Notes under the pieces: model-generated
Told to the model about the DNA's origin: nothing
The model's database searches: none
The model's input: only the letters and a program-made list of their open reading frames with translations
Source of the DNA: Xenopus tropicalis
Taxonomy: Eukaryota > Chordata > Amphibia > Anura > Pipidae
Direction of reading: 5' to 3'
Length of the DNA: 64,000 nucleotides
Assembly: GCF_000004195.4 (NCBI RefSeq)
Contig: NC_030683.2
Location: 79,136,910 to 79,200,909 of the forward strand
Program-made: the position numbers and the translations under genes
Shown here: piece by piece, positions 1-10,850 of the stretch
Position numbering within the stretch: position 1 is the stretch's first letter
Layout: each line of letters starts with the position of its first letter

Positions 1-3000
1 CTCTCTGTTTTCTGCAAAAACATTGAATGCTTGCCTATTTATTAAGATGGGAAACATTAAAAAAAAAATCTCGAATTGAACGCGCAAGCTTTTAGATGCC
101 GAAGTTTTAAATTTGAGTTTTTGTTATTTTTCCATTTATATTCAGACATTATATTCAGAGTTTTAGAATGACATTAAAGTGAAAAAAATTCAAATGTTGA
201 TAAATCACCCCTTTAGTGTTATATTTTTAGATATTGGCCAGTTCTAATTTTACTGAATCTGTCATACCGGTATGCATTGACCTCATTTCTACCTTGTTAG
301 GAAAGTGTTGTACAGTGTTAGTCATAGTAGTAAAAGAAACAAAGCCTTGGTAACATGGAAATTCCTGACGCAGATCTCTTTTTTTCTTGAAAGCTTGCAT
401 TTTTCCACATATTAGTTAGCCAATAAACAGTATCACATCACCTAAAAAAAAAAAATCTCAAGCTTATTCTAAAGAATGTGACTTGTCTATGAAAAATGTA
501 CATGTTGCTCACCAACCCCTTAGAATACCTGACTTGAAGGCAAGTTTTGGTTTAAAAAAAACCAAAAAACTGTGTAATGTTAAGCAGATCTTCTGTAGGC
601 TGCCAGTCCACATAGGGCCAATCATTGCTCTTATTTGGCACCACCAGGAACTTTTTTTTACCTCTTGTGTTGCCCTCCAACACTTTTTCCATTTGAATGT
701 GGCTGACAGGTATAAAAGATTGGGGCTTTAGGCAATGGTGCACATACTAATCCTGTTCTTGGTGATAGTAGCCTGCCCCACTAGGGTACCATTAGGATCG
801 TAGGAATTAACATGCAAGTCAGTAAAGGGACCATATGCTGATCTGGAATTCACATGGGGGCAAAATTTGGGTAATTGTATTCTTTTTTATACCATGCAAC
901 CTTTTCTAATATAGTGCACTATGGTAATATCAGTGGTTGGTTCATGGGCAGTGCCACTGCAATCATGGAATTACCAAATGAATGGATCTTTCCCTGATAT
1001 TTCCACTTGACTTGAGGGCTGAATGATGGGATCACATTGATGGGATGCAGGCTGTCGGGATGAGGACTGCATCAACATGCAGACATGCTCCTCCTTGCCC
1101 CAACAGCATTTTTAAACCTGCCTCATCTACATCTGACTGATTTCTGCCCAGATATTGGTCAGACAGGCCCGTCTCAGCGCCCCATACATGGGCCAATAAA
1201 ATGCTGACACTGTCAGCTTTATCACCCCGTGTGTGACCACCTTTAGACCAGTGTTTCATGGGCAACTAAATCACAATGACTGATGCAACTATCTAATCTT
1301 CAGGTCTTTCTTACTGTTGTGTGGCTTCTGGGTATGGCAGGTGGAATTAGTGGCAGGTGGGCTAATAAGCTTACAAGTATCACAGTAACATCAGCAGCTT
1401 ATCCGCTTGATGGCCATCTTTGGTCATGGGATCAGTACATCTGTGTCCCTCAACTTCTTGTAGATGCCATTTTGGGAAACCTGCCAGCAGTGTCTTGTAG
1501 TGTGTCCTGCCTGACACCCATTCATCTTGTCAAGTTTAATATTTAAGTTTTAATATTCTCTAGAGCCTAGTATGTTGTTTGCTGTGAGGGATTTGAGAGT
1601 TTTATTTACCTTTCAGCTTCTAACCATTTTGAAGATTTGGCTGTACCTCTGATGGATGGTTTATGACCCCTTGCCATAAAAGCTACAATTTACAGCCTTA
1701 TTAAGTAGATAAAACTCATAGCAAACTGGATTTATTATTATTTTATTGCAATGTGATCCATTGTCCCAAATGAGTGAATCTGGATGAAGGTTTGGCTTGG
1801 ATCTGCCTTAGAAGGGACATGAGCAAATAAAAGTTTCATACAATAATTGCAATCTCAAGCTTGGCCAATTTTGAAAAAAACTAGATTTATTCATAACAAA
1901 ATTTGATTGCTTTGTAGGGATAATGCAGTGTCGTGCCATTTGGCACAATCACTTAGGGTTTTCAGTATGCAGGGACAAACTTCAGTGGCACTAAATCATA
2001 CTGCAGTCTCTCGGGATGGTGGCCCAGTGATACCAAACAACAGAATGACCATCTGATCCCTGGCTATCTAGGAAAGACTTTATATGCAGTATTACAGCAC
2101 ATGCAATTAATAAGTGGGCATACTCTGTCACTGTCTCTAAAGAGATTGCACTTGGTGTCACCAGAAGCTGTTATGGGATGAGCATTACTTTTCATTCAGT
2201 CTGGGTACCATACACATTGGCACATAAGTTATCATATATATAGTGCTGCAGTGCACAGCTGTTTTGGTGAATACATACAGGATTTATTTCTTTCCTGTGT
2301 TAAAGTAGTGTGCTTTCAACTCAGAAACTAGACTGCTAAAAGGTTTCCTTTTCTCTGTATAAAAAAAAAAAAATCTCCCAAATCTATCACACAGGTGCCA
2401 TTAAAATTCATTCACAGTTAATTAGTATATTTCACCAAAGACCGGTATGATCAAGTGAACCTCCATCTGTTACCCGTAAATGAAATTTTATAATATATGG
2501 TCCTGCGGTAAGGAGCCAGACATATTCAGTAGGGGATGCTCAAGGTTGAACAGAAGCAAGGGAACTCATAAATTCCTGCAGAAGCTGCTTAATGGCTGAC
2601 ATGTATTGCTGTGTGCGGGGGTAAAGTGCTTAGAAAGATTCTGAGTAAACTTTATTTTGAACCAGTTTTAACTGTATATTTTGACAAATGAAGGTTCAAA
2701 TAATTCAAATTCAGAAAATGACTTCAAATTATTTGGGAACTTTTGCAGCTATATAGGTAACACTATAAGCTGATTGTCCATGTATGATACCCCTATAATC
2801 ATACAAGGCACCCAAAGCTGGAGGGGACCCTGTATAAGGTAGTGTGTCCCCAGGCGGCACTGATTAGTCATTGTGTTGGAACATCTTTCTATTATGCATA
2901 TAGAGGAGGGGTAGAACTTGAAGCTTTGTATACAGTATATGTCATTAAAGGGTTTTCAGCTGAGTTTGGCCAATTTTGACCACACCAAATGAGCAGGTAT

Positions 3001-4253
3001 TTCAGCTTGGGGGTGAGTTTCAACAGACAACACTGCTGTATTGTTAGATTGAAGGTATTTGGCCCAAATTTTGATTTCATATGCCAATATACATTGTACC
3101 CAGTGGCGTAATTATTAAAAGTTGACATAGAGCTTGTCAGAGGTCACCAAAGGGAGTTTTACTGTTATCTATTCACTTGTATGGCATATCAATTGGTAAA
3201 CTCTCACTTTGACCCTTTGATTAATATTTTCCTAAATCCCATACATGTTGAGAGGAAGCCTGTATACAAGCTTTATTTTAACCTTTGATAAATATGGCCC
3301 TATGCCAGTGGGTGCATGATGTATTGGTAAAAGAGGAAGATAAAGTATGTGCGGCTCTAATTCACTTCCTGCTATCATCAGAATGAAAGATGAATAGGAG
3401 AAGGCCTAACTAGCCAGATAAACAATAACAAGTAACACAAGAATAAAAAATGAAGCCTCATAGAGTACTAGGTTTTGTGCTTTGGGGTCAGTGGCCCCAA
3501 CAACCAAATAGTATTTTACATCGCATTGTTGAAAAAGGCAGGCAAATAATTTAATAGCAACAAGGAAATTGCTAAGAACAGGTTAAATTCCCTTGTAATT
3601 ATTTCTGTTTGGCACAATAAAGCTGTTTGCTGAAACAGTTTTGCTTTAAAATTTTCATCACTACTTTCATTATGGCTTCTGAGGCAAAGATAAATCTAGC
3701 TATTTTATGTTCCATTGTGTACAAGGTGTGATTATTTGCATGATTTTTATATTAAGGCTAATAAGAAATAATTGCTGCTCGAGATCTGTATCCATTTGCT
3801 TTGATTAGAAATTGCTTTATGCTTGTAAAGTTCCACCAGCAGGAATATTGTTTCTTTCTCTTGTATTATTCAAAGCACCCTCCTGCCAAGCCAAACAGGT
3901 ATTTAAATAGGAAAATGAATGGAGGAGGCTGGGGGTTTGACATTTCTGTTCCAGGTTTATCCTGTTTTCACAGCACTGTGTGTGTATATGATTTGTACAA
4001 TCATAGGATCCTGTGATTGCAATGAATACAAACAAAATATGTATTTACTAGAAACTCTATAATGTACTTGGCAAAGCCCCTCTGCAATTCAGTCTGGGTT
4101 AAAGTATTTTTATTTTAAGGGCAATGTTATAAGTAGCACGAGCCATGTGAATAGCTTTTGTTTCAGAAGGCTTTTACTGTATTGTGGAGGGCTTTACCAG
4201 CTCCTATTAGCCCCTCTCAAGCTAACCTAGATGTTTTTTCCTTTAGTTAGTAC
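1..4253. other. Intergenic DNA, no gene recognised
   Basis: AT-rich sequence with many stop codons on both strands; open frames here are under 90 codons and resemble nothing I know. Short A-runs occur near 60, 440 and 2360. I see no CpG island, RNA gene or clear transposon ends. It probably holds old, decayed repeats that I cannot name by eye. Confidence 0.6.
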
Positions 4254-4790
4254 TTGGAAACAGGCAGTCAGAGAATGAGGCCTGCTGATTGGTTGCTATG
4301 GTCATTGCAACTGGCCCAATGTAGTACCTTTTATTACAAAACACCCTTACGTTTGCCCAGGAGTAGTAACCCATATCAGCCAATAAGTGGCCGGAGCATG
4401 CAATCTGCTAATTGGTTGCTATGGTTTCTGCATCTGGGAAAACTAACCCTCATAAATAATAAAAACATTAAGTTTGCCCAGAAGCATAAAATATAATATT
4501 TGTTTTAAAACAGGTGACCATTAAATGCTTCCTGCTGATTGGTTGCTAAGGGTTACTGCTCCTGGGTGTACTTTATAATATATGGGGGTTAGGTTTCACA
4601 GGTGCAATAACCATAGCAACCAGTCAATCAGCAGGTAGCATTTTCCGGCCACCTGTTTAAAAGCAAACTTCTTATTGACTGAGATAGTTAACTGCTACAG
4701 GGCAAACTTAAGGTGGTTTGTAATTGTATTGATTGCTATTGGTTACTGCTTTCAAACTTAGTGCCTTTTAATACATATGGGGGGGGGGTG
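4254..4790. repeat. Foldback MITE rich in ATTGGTTGCTA / TAGCAACCA
   Basis: The phrase TGATTGGTTGCTA occurs several times on the + strand (about 4285, 4410, 4535). Its complement ATAGCAACCAGTCAATCAGC follows near 4612, so the region can fold back on itself. The companion phrases 'gtttgcccagga' and 'cacctgtttaaaagcaaac' recur with it. Related copies lie near 18960, 31905, 46255 and 48968. This looks like a short non-autonomous DNA element common in Xenopus. Exact ends are uncertain and the region may be two overlapping copies. Confidence 0.7.
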
Positions 4791-5275
4791 TCTTTTACTT
4801 TTTTTTACATAATCCTACTTGTGACAACCAGGAGATGTGTATATTTTTCTGAACTCACTGGGCCCGATTCACTAAAGTGGGATAAAAATTATCACACGCT
4901 TTTTTGCGTTAAATAAGTCGCGACAATTAGCGCGCAATTCACTACAGCATTACCGCATGCGATAAGTCGCCATATCGCATGCGTAAATTTTCACGCGACC
5001 GCATGCGCTAGTTTAACGCTTGCGTTAATTTCCACGCTGAAAAGAATACGATCGCATGATTCACTATAACTTAGGCGCGCTAAATATCGCATTCGGCTAT
5101 GTGAAAATTAACTCCTACTACAGGCAGGCGAAAAATTATAGAAAAGTACAGTAAATGAGTTTTTGCCAATAAAATATGGACTTACAGTGTTATTTATTCA
5201 AGTATGTGTCTTTTTACTCAATTTTACTAAAGTCTTGGCATGTATGGAATTTCGCTACTAATATTCAATACTATA

Positions 5276-5432
5276 GTGGTAAAAATTTAGTCACCAAAAT
5301 ATACAATACAATAGTGGTAAAAATTTAGTCGCGATATTATACAGTACTATATAGCGGTAAATATTTAGTCGCGATATTATACAGTACTATATAGCGGTAA
5401 ATATTTAGTCGCACAAAATACATTACTAGGTA
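5276..5432. repeat. Tandem repeat, about 40-bp unit, about 4 copies
   Basis: Units share 'ggtaaaaatttagtc' or 'ggtaaatatttagtc' followed by 'gcgatattatacagtacta'. The two central units are nearly identical; the outer ones diverge. The repeat sits in the 5' noncoding part of the Harbinger-like element, where repeated motifs often act as transposase-binding sites in DNA transposons; that role is an inference here. Confidence 0.75.
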
Positions 5433-5566
5433 TATATTGGTGATTTGTCGCGACTTTGTAATCTCGCGACTTGTGGCCATTTTGTGGCGATTTTTGCATC
5501 TCGTGACATGTGCGACTTGCGGCCATTTTGTGTCATTGAGCCTGCTGTCACCATACTGAGAGCACC

Positions 5567-5812
5567 ATGCCTGGGGTTTCAGAGCTGCTAATGGAGGAGA
5601 GGTGCTATATTATAGAGTTCCTCCTGCTCTCAGGGTATGACAGGCTGCTGCTGGGGCCAATAGGGGTCCATGAGAGGAAGAGGGCTATCCTGGGCAACCT
5701 AATAACTGGGTTGCGCAGGGGCTTTCCCTCGAAATGGACCTCCGCCTGCTCCAGCTGATTTGGTCAGACCTGAAGCGCAGGAGCTTTCAGGAGATTGCTG
5801 AAATAGCTGAAG
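5567..5812 (+). pseudogene. Myb/SANT-like transposon gene, exon 1 (frameshifted)
   Basis: The frame from the ATG at 5567 reads MPGVSELLMEERCYIIEFLL and continues through a basic segment (HERKRAILGNLITGLRRGF). The continuation IWSDLKRRSFQEIAEIAEG is in another frame (open from 5734), so a single-base indel near 5725-5740 breaks the gene. W-S-D-L-K-R-R is the typical third-helix core of the Myb/SANT-like DNA-binding domains that accompany PIF/Harbinger transposases. The exon ends at a plausible donor, GAAG|GTAATT, in a phase that joins exon 2 at 6686. The product would have bound transposon DNA and assisted transposition. This copy is dead. Confidence 0.72.
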
Positions 5813-6002
5813 GTAATTATTCTACTTTAATATGGTTTTACACAATACGTTTCTTAAAAGATTTAGCAAGTAATTTGAGAGTAATCTCTCTCTCTCTATA
5901 TATAAATGTGTGTATATATGCATGTTTTTTTATAAAATACACAATAAAGTTGACAATAAAGAGGGAATTTTAAATATGTTGTGGCATTTTGAAAAACAAA
6001 TA

Positions 6003-6007
6003 CATAT

Positions 6008-6046
<39 letters not shown>

Positions 6047-6047
6047 C
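6003..6047. repeat. (CA)n/(TA)n microsatellite
   Basis: A run of CA dinucleotides passes into an uninterrupted TA run of more than 20 bp. It lies in the intron of the transposon Myb-like gene. Confidence 0.9.
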
Positions 6048-6060
6048 TGTATATACAGCC

Positions 6061-6372
6061 AGAATGCTTGGGACCAAGGGTATTCCGGATAAGGGGTCTT
6101 TCCGTTATTTGGATCTCCATCCCTTAAGTCTAATAAAAAATCAATAAAACATGAATTAAACCCAATACGATGGTTTTGCCTCCAATAATGATGATTTACA
6201 TCTTAGTTGGGATCAATTGCAAGGTGCTGTTTAATTACTACAGAGAAAAAGGAAATTAGTTTTTAAATTATGAATTACTTGATTTAAATGGTGTCTATGG
6301 GAGACGGGCTTTCCGTAGTTTGGGGTTTTATGGATAACGGGTTTCCGGATAAGGGATCCCATACCTGTGTAT
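6061..6372. mobile_element. Nested MITE with CCGGATAAGG / CCCATACCTG ends
   Basis: Complementary blocks appear at both sides: 'ttccggataaggggtctttc' near 6084 and 'gggctttccgtagtttgggg ... ggtttccggataagggatcc' near 6306-6360, ending in CCCATACCTGTGT. The centre has the words 'ttagttgggatcaattgcaa' and 'aaaggaaattag'. This combination is a very common short Xenopus repeat. It sits inside the intron of the Harbinger-like element's gene, so it inserted later. Other decayed copies are near 17358, 18595, 20325 and 35838. Confidence 0.8.
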
Positions 6373-6685
6373 ATATATATACACACACACATTTTCAAAT
6401 ACATATGCATAAATGAGTTTAAAGCAGGGGGGAAGCAGCAGGGAGCGGCCCATTTGGGGGAAGGGCCACAAATGTTTTAGGGGGCCCTGGCTAACAATGT
6501 CTGTGTTTCCTTTGGATTGATGTGAGGGTTCACAGGGGGAGGGGCCAGTGGGGGTGTGGGAGGAGTGGGGCCCAAAAAATGTTGTTGTGAGGGGCCCCGT
6601 TATTTAGGATGGTGGCCCTCTGTGTATGAATATATATATATATGTATAATAGGTTTAAATAACATCTTGCAATACTGTCTCACAG

Positions 6686-7238
6686 AACTCAACATCAACA
6701 TTGCGCCTCTCCTCCCTCCGGCACAACCCCAGGCAGACCAGGCTCAACAGGCCCCAGGACCTGCCCAGGCCCCCGAGGCCCCAGGAGATGAACAGGCCCC
6801 AGGAGCTGACCAGGCCCCAGGACCAAGCCAGGCCCCAGGACCAAGCCAGGCCCCAGGACCCAGCAAGGCCCCAGGACCAAGCCAGGCCCCAGGACCCAGC
6901 AAGGCCCCTGAGGCCCCAGGACTGAGCCAGGCCCCCGAGGCCCCAGAGGCGGAGGAGGCGGAGGGGGCCATGGAGGCCGAGAAGACCATGGAGGCCATGG
7001 AGGCCGAGGAGGTCACCCCCCCTTTACTCCTCTCCCAGTTTGACCCCAGTTTCCCCGGCCCTTGGGTTCCCCCCAGCCCCCCGGATCCCAGCCACCAGGT
7101 TCTCCTGCCGACGAAGGCCCATCACATCGGTCCATGCAGGAGGACCTGGAGAAGATGAAGGCCGAGCTGGCCCAGCTCCGGGGGGAAGTGGCCCAACTAA
7201 GGAGGGACATGGAGGAACTCAAGGGCAGCAAGCCCTAA
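6686..7238 (+). pseudogene. Myb-like transposon gene, exon 2 (proline-rich repeats and coiled coil)
   Basis: The acceptor TCTCACAG|AACTC opens a frame that continues exon 1 in phase. It encodes a Pro/Ala/Gln-rich tract with repeats of the hexapeptide GPSQAP or GPSKAP (18-bp DNA units, about 6790-6920). An acidic Glu/Ala/Met stretch follows (EAEKTMEAMEAEE). The frame then shifts within C-runs near 7068-7082 and ends in a leucine-heptad coiled coil (LEKMKAELAQLRGEVAQLRR) with a stop at 7236-7238. A coiled coil suits a dimerising DNA-binding accessory protein. With the break in exon 1, the gene is non-functional. High G+C compared with its surroundings also marks it as transposon-borne. Confidence 0.7.
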
Positions 7239-7991
7239 GTTTTTTTCCCCCCCTTTTTTCTTTATTTTATTATTATAGTAAAATTTGATATTTATCTACT
7301 TTTAAACTGAGTAATGTCTACTTATTTTGCCTTCCTTGATATGGTATTCTATACTTTCATGTAGTTTCCCCTACACTCTTACATTTATCAGTAACAGCAT
7401 CAATATGCTATATGGGTTAAATGTTTGCAAATATTCTGCCAACAATTTTGTCTTTTTTTGCTGAATAGTAAAACTTGCGTTAATTAGTACGTAGCGTATT
7501 TTCTTGCGAGTATGATAACTGCCAATCAAATGTTTTGTTGCCAGAATAATTGCAATATTATATTTGTCCCCGTTTAATAAAGTGCCCATAACATATTTGC
7601 CATTTATTCTGTGTCTAAAATCTCCCACTTAATTTAAGTCACTTTAGCAAACAGACCCCTAAGTATTTGGCTAAATATTCTTAAATGCCCCCCCCCCCCC
7701 CATTTTATTATCTCTAGCACTCCCAGGGCAAAATGTCGCCAGTTTTATGCAGCCGATTGTCGCGTGCGTAATGTCGCGACAATTAGCGCATGCGATAAAT
7801 AGCGTGCATGCGGAAAATACCGCGCACGCTATTTATCGCGACAAGAATATTGCACGAAATACTGTGCGTAAAATAGCACGAGTATGCTTATAGTGAATCG
7901 TGCGAAAAGTCGCGAAAATTAAGACGCGATAAAATTTTTAGCGCACGCTATAAATAGCGCACGTTAAATCGCACTTTCGTGAATCAGGCCC

Positions 7992-8516
7992 ACTGTGTGA
8001 TATAGGAACAGTGGCATCAGGAATGATAATTGTTTAGTTAGGCTTTAACTATAGTTTTCTTAAGTGGCAGGTATGTGACTGGCTATACCTTATAGCAGGC
8101 ACCCAAGAAATATTACAAGGCCACTCCTTTGGCATGATGATAAGCATCACAGATATTTCCCATATGGGAATAATACTTCATTAAACTGTTACACATAATG
8201 AGAAAACTCAACACTCACGTATGCTGCAAATTTCCACATAAATGCCAGGATTATTGACAAGTACTACAGTATTATACATGCCAAAGGCATCTGTGCCATG
8301 CATGTTAATGTTTGCATTCTGTTCATAGTAAGAATTTTTTGTGAGACTTTTTGGCTCAGGGCAAAGAATTAGAAGAACTCTCTTCTGTTATTTACACAAA
8401 TTTGCTTTAACTCAGAAACCTAAATATAATTCATAAAGGATGAAGCTTATCACTAAAACATGCTTGGCAATATAAAGCTGCTTAGTTTGCATTTTCAAAA
8501 GCCAGGTTTCCAACTC
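7992..8516. other. Short unrecognised spacer
   Basis: AT-rich sequence between the Harbinger-like element and the next MITE. No gene, RNA or repeat structure is evident. Confidence 0.5.
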
Positions 8517-9003
8517 TTTAAAGAAGGAAAGGCTAATAAAGAGTTAATCTCAAGCTGCTGTCATACCTTCAGTTCTCTCAATAGTGCCCTTAAGTCTCCC
8601 CATATTTCTCCCGTTCAGATGATCAGAAGCCTCACAGGAAAGAAAAACACTGAGCTCTGTAAACAAAATTCCCATAATGCCACACTCCTGCACCAAGACC
8701 AAGACCAGTGTACATGCTCAGTTTGTAAGACTATGAGGGAGCTTCCTGCTGATTGGCTCAGATAACACATTCCTAAGGGGGTGGGAGGGAGTTCTTAGCA
8801 TTCTTGAGGGAGGGGGGAGCAGGAGAGGGTAGAGAGGAGTGAACTGTGCAGACTCTGCCACAGGAATTACAGAGACAAGGAAGGAGACAAGAAAACCTGT
8901 TTCTTTTGATATAGGAGCGTTTCTGTGAGTGCTTATGACTGTATTTACATCTTAACCTTTCTGATAAAGCTTACTTAGCTTTTACCTTTCCTTCTCCTTT
9001 AAA
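8517..9003. mobile_element. TTAA-type MITE, copy A (about 490 bp)
   Basis: The left end reads TTTAAAGAAGGAAAGGCTAA and the right end, inverted, reads TTTAAAGGAGAAGGAAAGG. Both contain TTAA, the target sequence of Kolobok/T2-type and piggyBac-type elements. The interior has 'cttcctgctgattggctcag' and a purine-rich stretch near 8800-8850. An inverted copy of the whole element is at 50885-51372. The 101-codon frame at 8460-8765 crosses the element's edge and is not a gene. Confidence 0.75.
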
Positions 9004-9936
9004 CTGTTCTGACTTGATACATCAGTTGCTTTTGTTGGCCATCGGCTTCAGCTTCAGTCACTGCTGTTGTATCACATTGTAACAGGTGCCCTTGCCCCCT
9101 AACAGTCTGAAGTAAAGTAAAGCAAAATGAATGAAATGTATTAAATTGTGAAAGAGATTTAGTGGACAGACTTTCTGAGCTGAATCATGAAAAAGCACAC
9201 ACATTTATTTCTAAAAGAAATCGTATAAAGAATTGAAAAATGTCATCATTGTGACTCAAGGAGAAGGGTACCTGCCTGTGTTGTTGGAGCTGCTAAACAT
9301 TTTGACATCTCTTTATCCTCTAGTCTGTAGATGTTCCATCTCCAGAGTCTTGTTGTCAGTGAAGCTTGTACTTACAGCTGTCACTCACTGTTTATTGCAG
9401 AAGGTATATTTGTTCAGGTGTTCAAATCCTGTGCAGATCCCTGTTTCTGTTATGCTTTGGAAAGAAGTGCCTATAGTTGTGGTGCTATATAAATAAATAC
9501 ATAAATACATACATACATACAAACCTTGGGTGTCTCCTAACTGGAAGACCTGCAGCCATCCCCATGTAGGGTCCTTATTCTGTTTGTATCTGAATAATGT
9601 TCAGTGCTGCGGAAATCAGGCAGCTCAGAATACATGAGGAAAGCTGCAAGTCTTCCAGTTAAGAGACGACCAAGACTCCTGTACAAGATTTACAACACCT
9701 GTACTCAAATGACCTCTTCTGTATTAGAAAATAGGAAATACAACCCTAATTTTTTAAGGCCAGCTCTTATGTCCCCATGATGATGATAAGAAAGTAATTC
9801 TGGGATTTCTAAGGAGTAAGAGGTAAGTGTGGTAGTAAACAATATGACTATATTGTCATTAAAAAATATCAAAAACAATAGCAAATTTGATTTTTAACAT
9901 TGCCTACTAGCTTTTTAAATTTGATTGTTAAAAGAG
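9004..9936. other. Spacer with an L2/CR1-like LINE tail and microsatellite
   Basis: Mostly unrecognised. Near 9455-9530 the sequence 'gtggtgctatataaataaat' runs into (ATAC)n, the usual look of an L2/CR1-type LINE 3' end on the + strand. The body of the LINE upstream is too decayed to delimit. Confidence 0.5.
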
Positions 9937-10845
9937 CAGTAACACCATAAATGAAAGTGTTTTAAAGTATTTAAGATATGATGTGCTGCTGCCCTGCACT
10001 GGTAAAAGCTGTGTGTTTGCTTTAAAAACACTACTATAGTTTATATAAACAAAGCTGCTGTGTAGCTACAGGGGTGGCTATTTAAATTGAAATATGGCTA
10101 AATGACACAGGTTACATAGTTACATAGTTACATAGGGTTGAAAAAAGACCAGTGTCCATCAAGTTCAACCCATCCAAGTAAACCCAGCACACCTAACCCA
10201 CACCTACCAATCTATACACTCACATACATAAACTATAAATACAACCACTAATACCAACTGTAGATATTAGTATCACAATAGCCTTGGATATTCTGCTTGT
10301 TCAAGAACTCATCCAGGCCCCTCTTAAAGGCATTAACAGAATCTGCCATTACCACATCACTAGGAAGGGCATTCCACAGCCTCACTGCCCTCACTGTGAA
10401 AAACCACCTACGCTGCTTCAAATGGAAGCTCCTTTCCTCTAATCTAAAGTGGTGGCCTCTGGTGCGTTGATTGTTTTTATGGGAAAAAAGAACACCCCCC
10501 ATCTGCCTATAATCCCCTCTAATGTACTTGTACAGAGTAATCATGTCCCCTCGCAAGCGCCTCTTTTCCAGAGAAAACAACCTCAACCTCGACAGTCTCA
10601 CCTCATAGTTTAAACCTTCCATCCCCTTTACCAGTTGCTGATAACAGATAAGCTTTGTACAATGATGTCTTCTGTGATTTCAAATTGAATGGCTGCCCAC
10701 ATGGCTACACAGCATCTTTGTTTATATACATTATTGTGGTGTTTCTGAAGCAAACACACAACTTTTACCTGTATAGGGCAGCAGTACATAATATTTTCAA
10801 TACTTTGATACAGTTTTATTTTTGGTGTTACTCTTACTTTAAGCT
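9937..10845. mobile_element. Foldback MITE split by a LINE insertion
   Basis: The left arm starts 'agcagtaacaccataaatga' and includes 'gccctgcactggtaaaagc' and 'ctatagtttatataaacaa'. The right arm contains the inverse words 'tttgtttatatacattattg', 'cttttacctgtatagggcag' and 'tttggtgttactcttacttt'. The arms are inverted repeats of one element, interrupted at about 10111-10625 by an unrelated LINE tail. This gives a clear order of insertion: MITE first, LINE second. Confidence 0.75.
10111..10625 (-). mobile_element. CR1-like non-LTR retrotransposon, 3' end, minus strand
   Basis: A 124-codon open frame at 10248-10622 on the - strand reads YEVRLSRLRLFSLEKRRLRG, then GDMITLYKYIRGD and AVRLWNALPSDVV. 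This is the conserved C-terminal tail of CR1/L2-clade LINE polyproteins, downstream of the reverse transcriptase. Beyond the stop, the element ends in repeats of an 8-bp unit (TTACATAG on the + strand, 10112-10136), like the octamer tails of CR1 elements. The 5' part is missing, as in most LINE copies. The frame is still open, so the copy is fairly young. Confidence 0.85.
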
Positions 10846-10850
10846 TTTGC

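Larger units (their letters stand above)
4860..7991 (+). mobile_element. PIF/Harbinger-like DNA transposon carrying only a Myb-like gene
   Basis: The element begins GGGCCCGATTCACTAAAGTG and ends with the inverse, CTTTCGTGAATCAGGCCC, giving terminal inverted repeats. It is flanked by a 3-bp duplication, ACT (4857-4859 and 7992-7994). A 3-bp duplication fits PIF/Harbinger, although that superfamily usually prefers TWA. The ends are rich in CG-containing words such as GCGATAA. Inside is a broken two-exon gene with a Myb/SANT-like region (5567-5812) and a proline-rich plus coiled-coil exon (6686-7238). I see no DDE transposase frame, so the copy could move only with help from elsewhere. A shorter relative with the same ends is at 41562-42604. 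Confidence 0.8.

Noticed and set aside
6744..7016. 90-codon minus-strand frame opposite the proline-rich exon
   Set aside because: It is the mirror of the 18-bp repeat array. The plus-strand frame has the splice acceptor, the Myb-like partner exon and the coiled coil, so the minus frame is a shadow.
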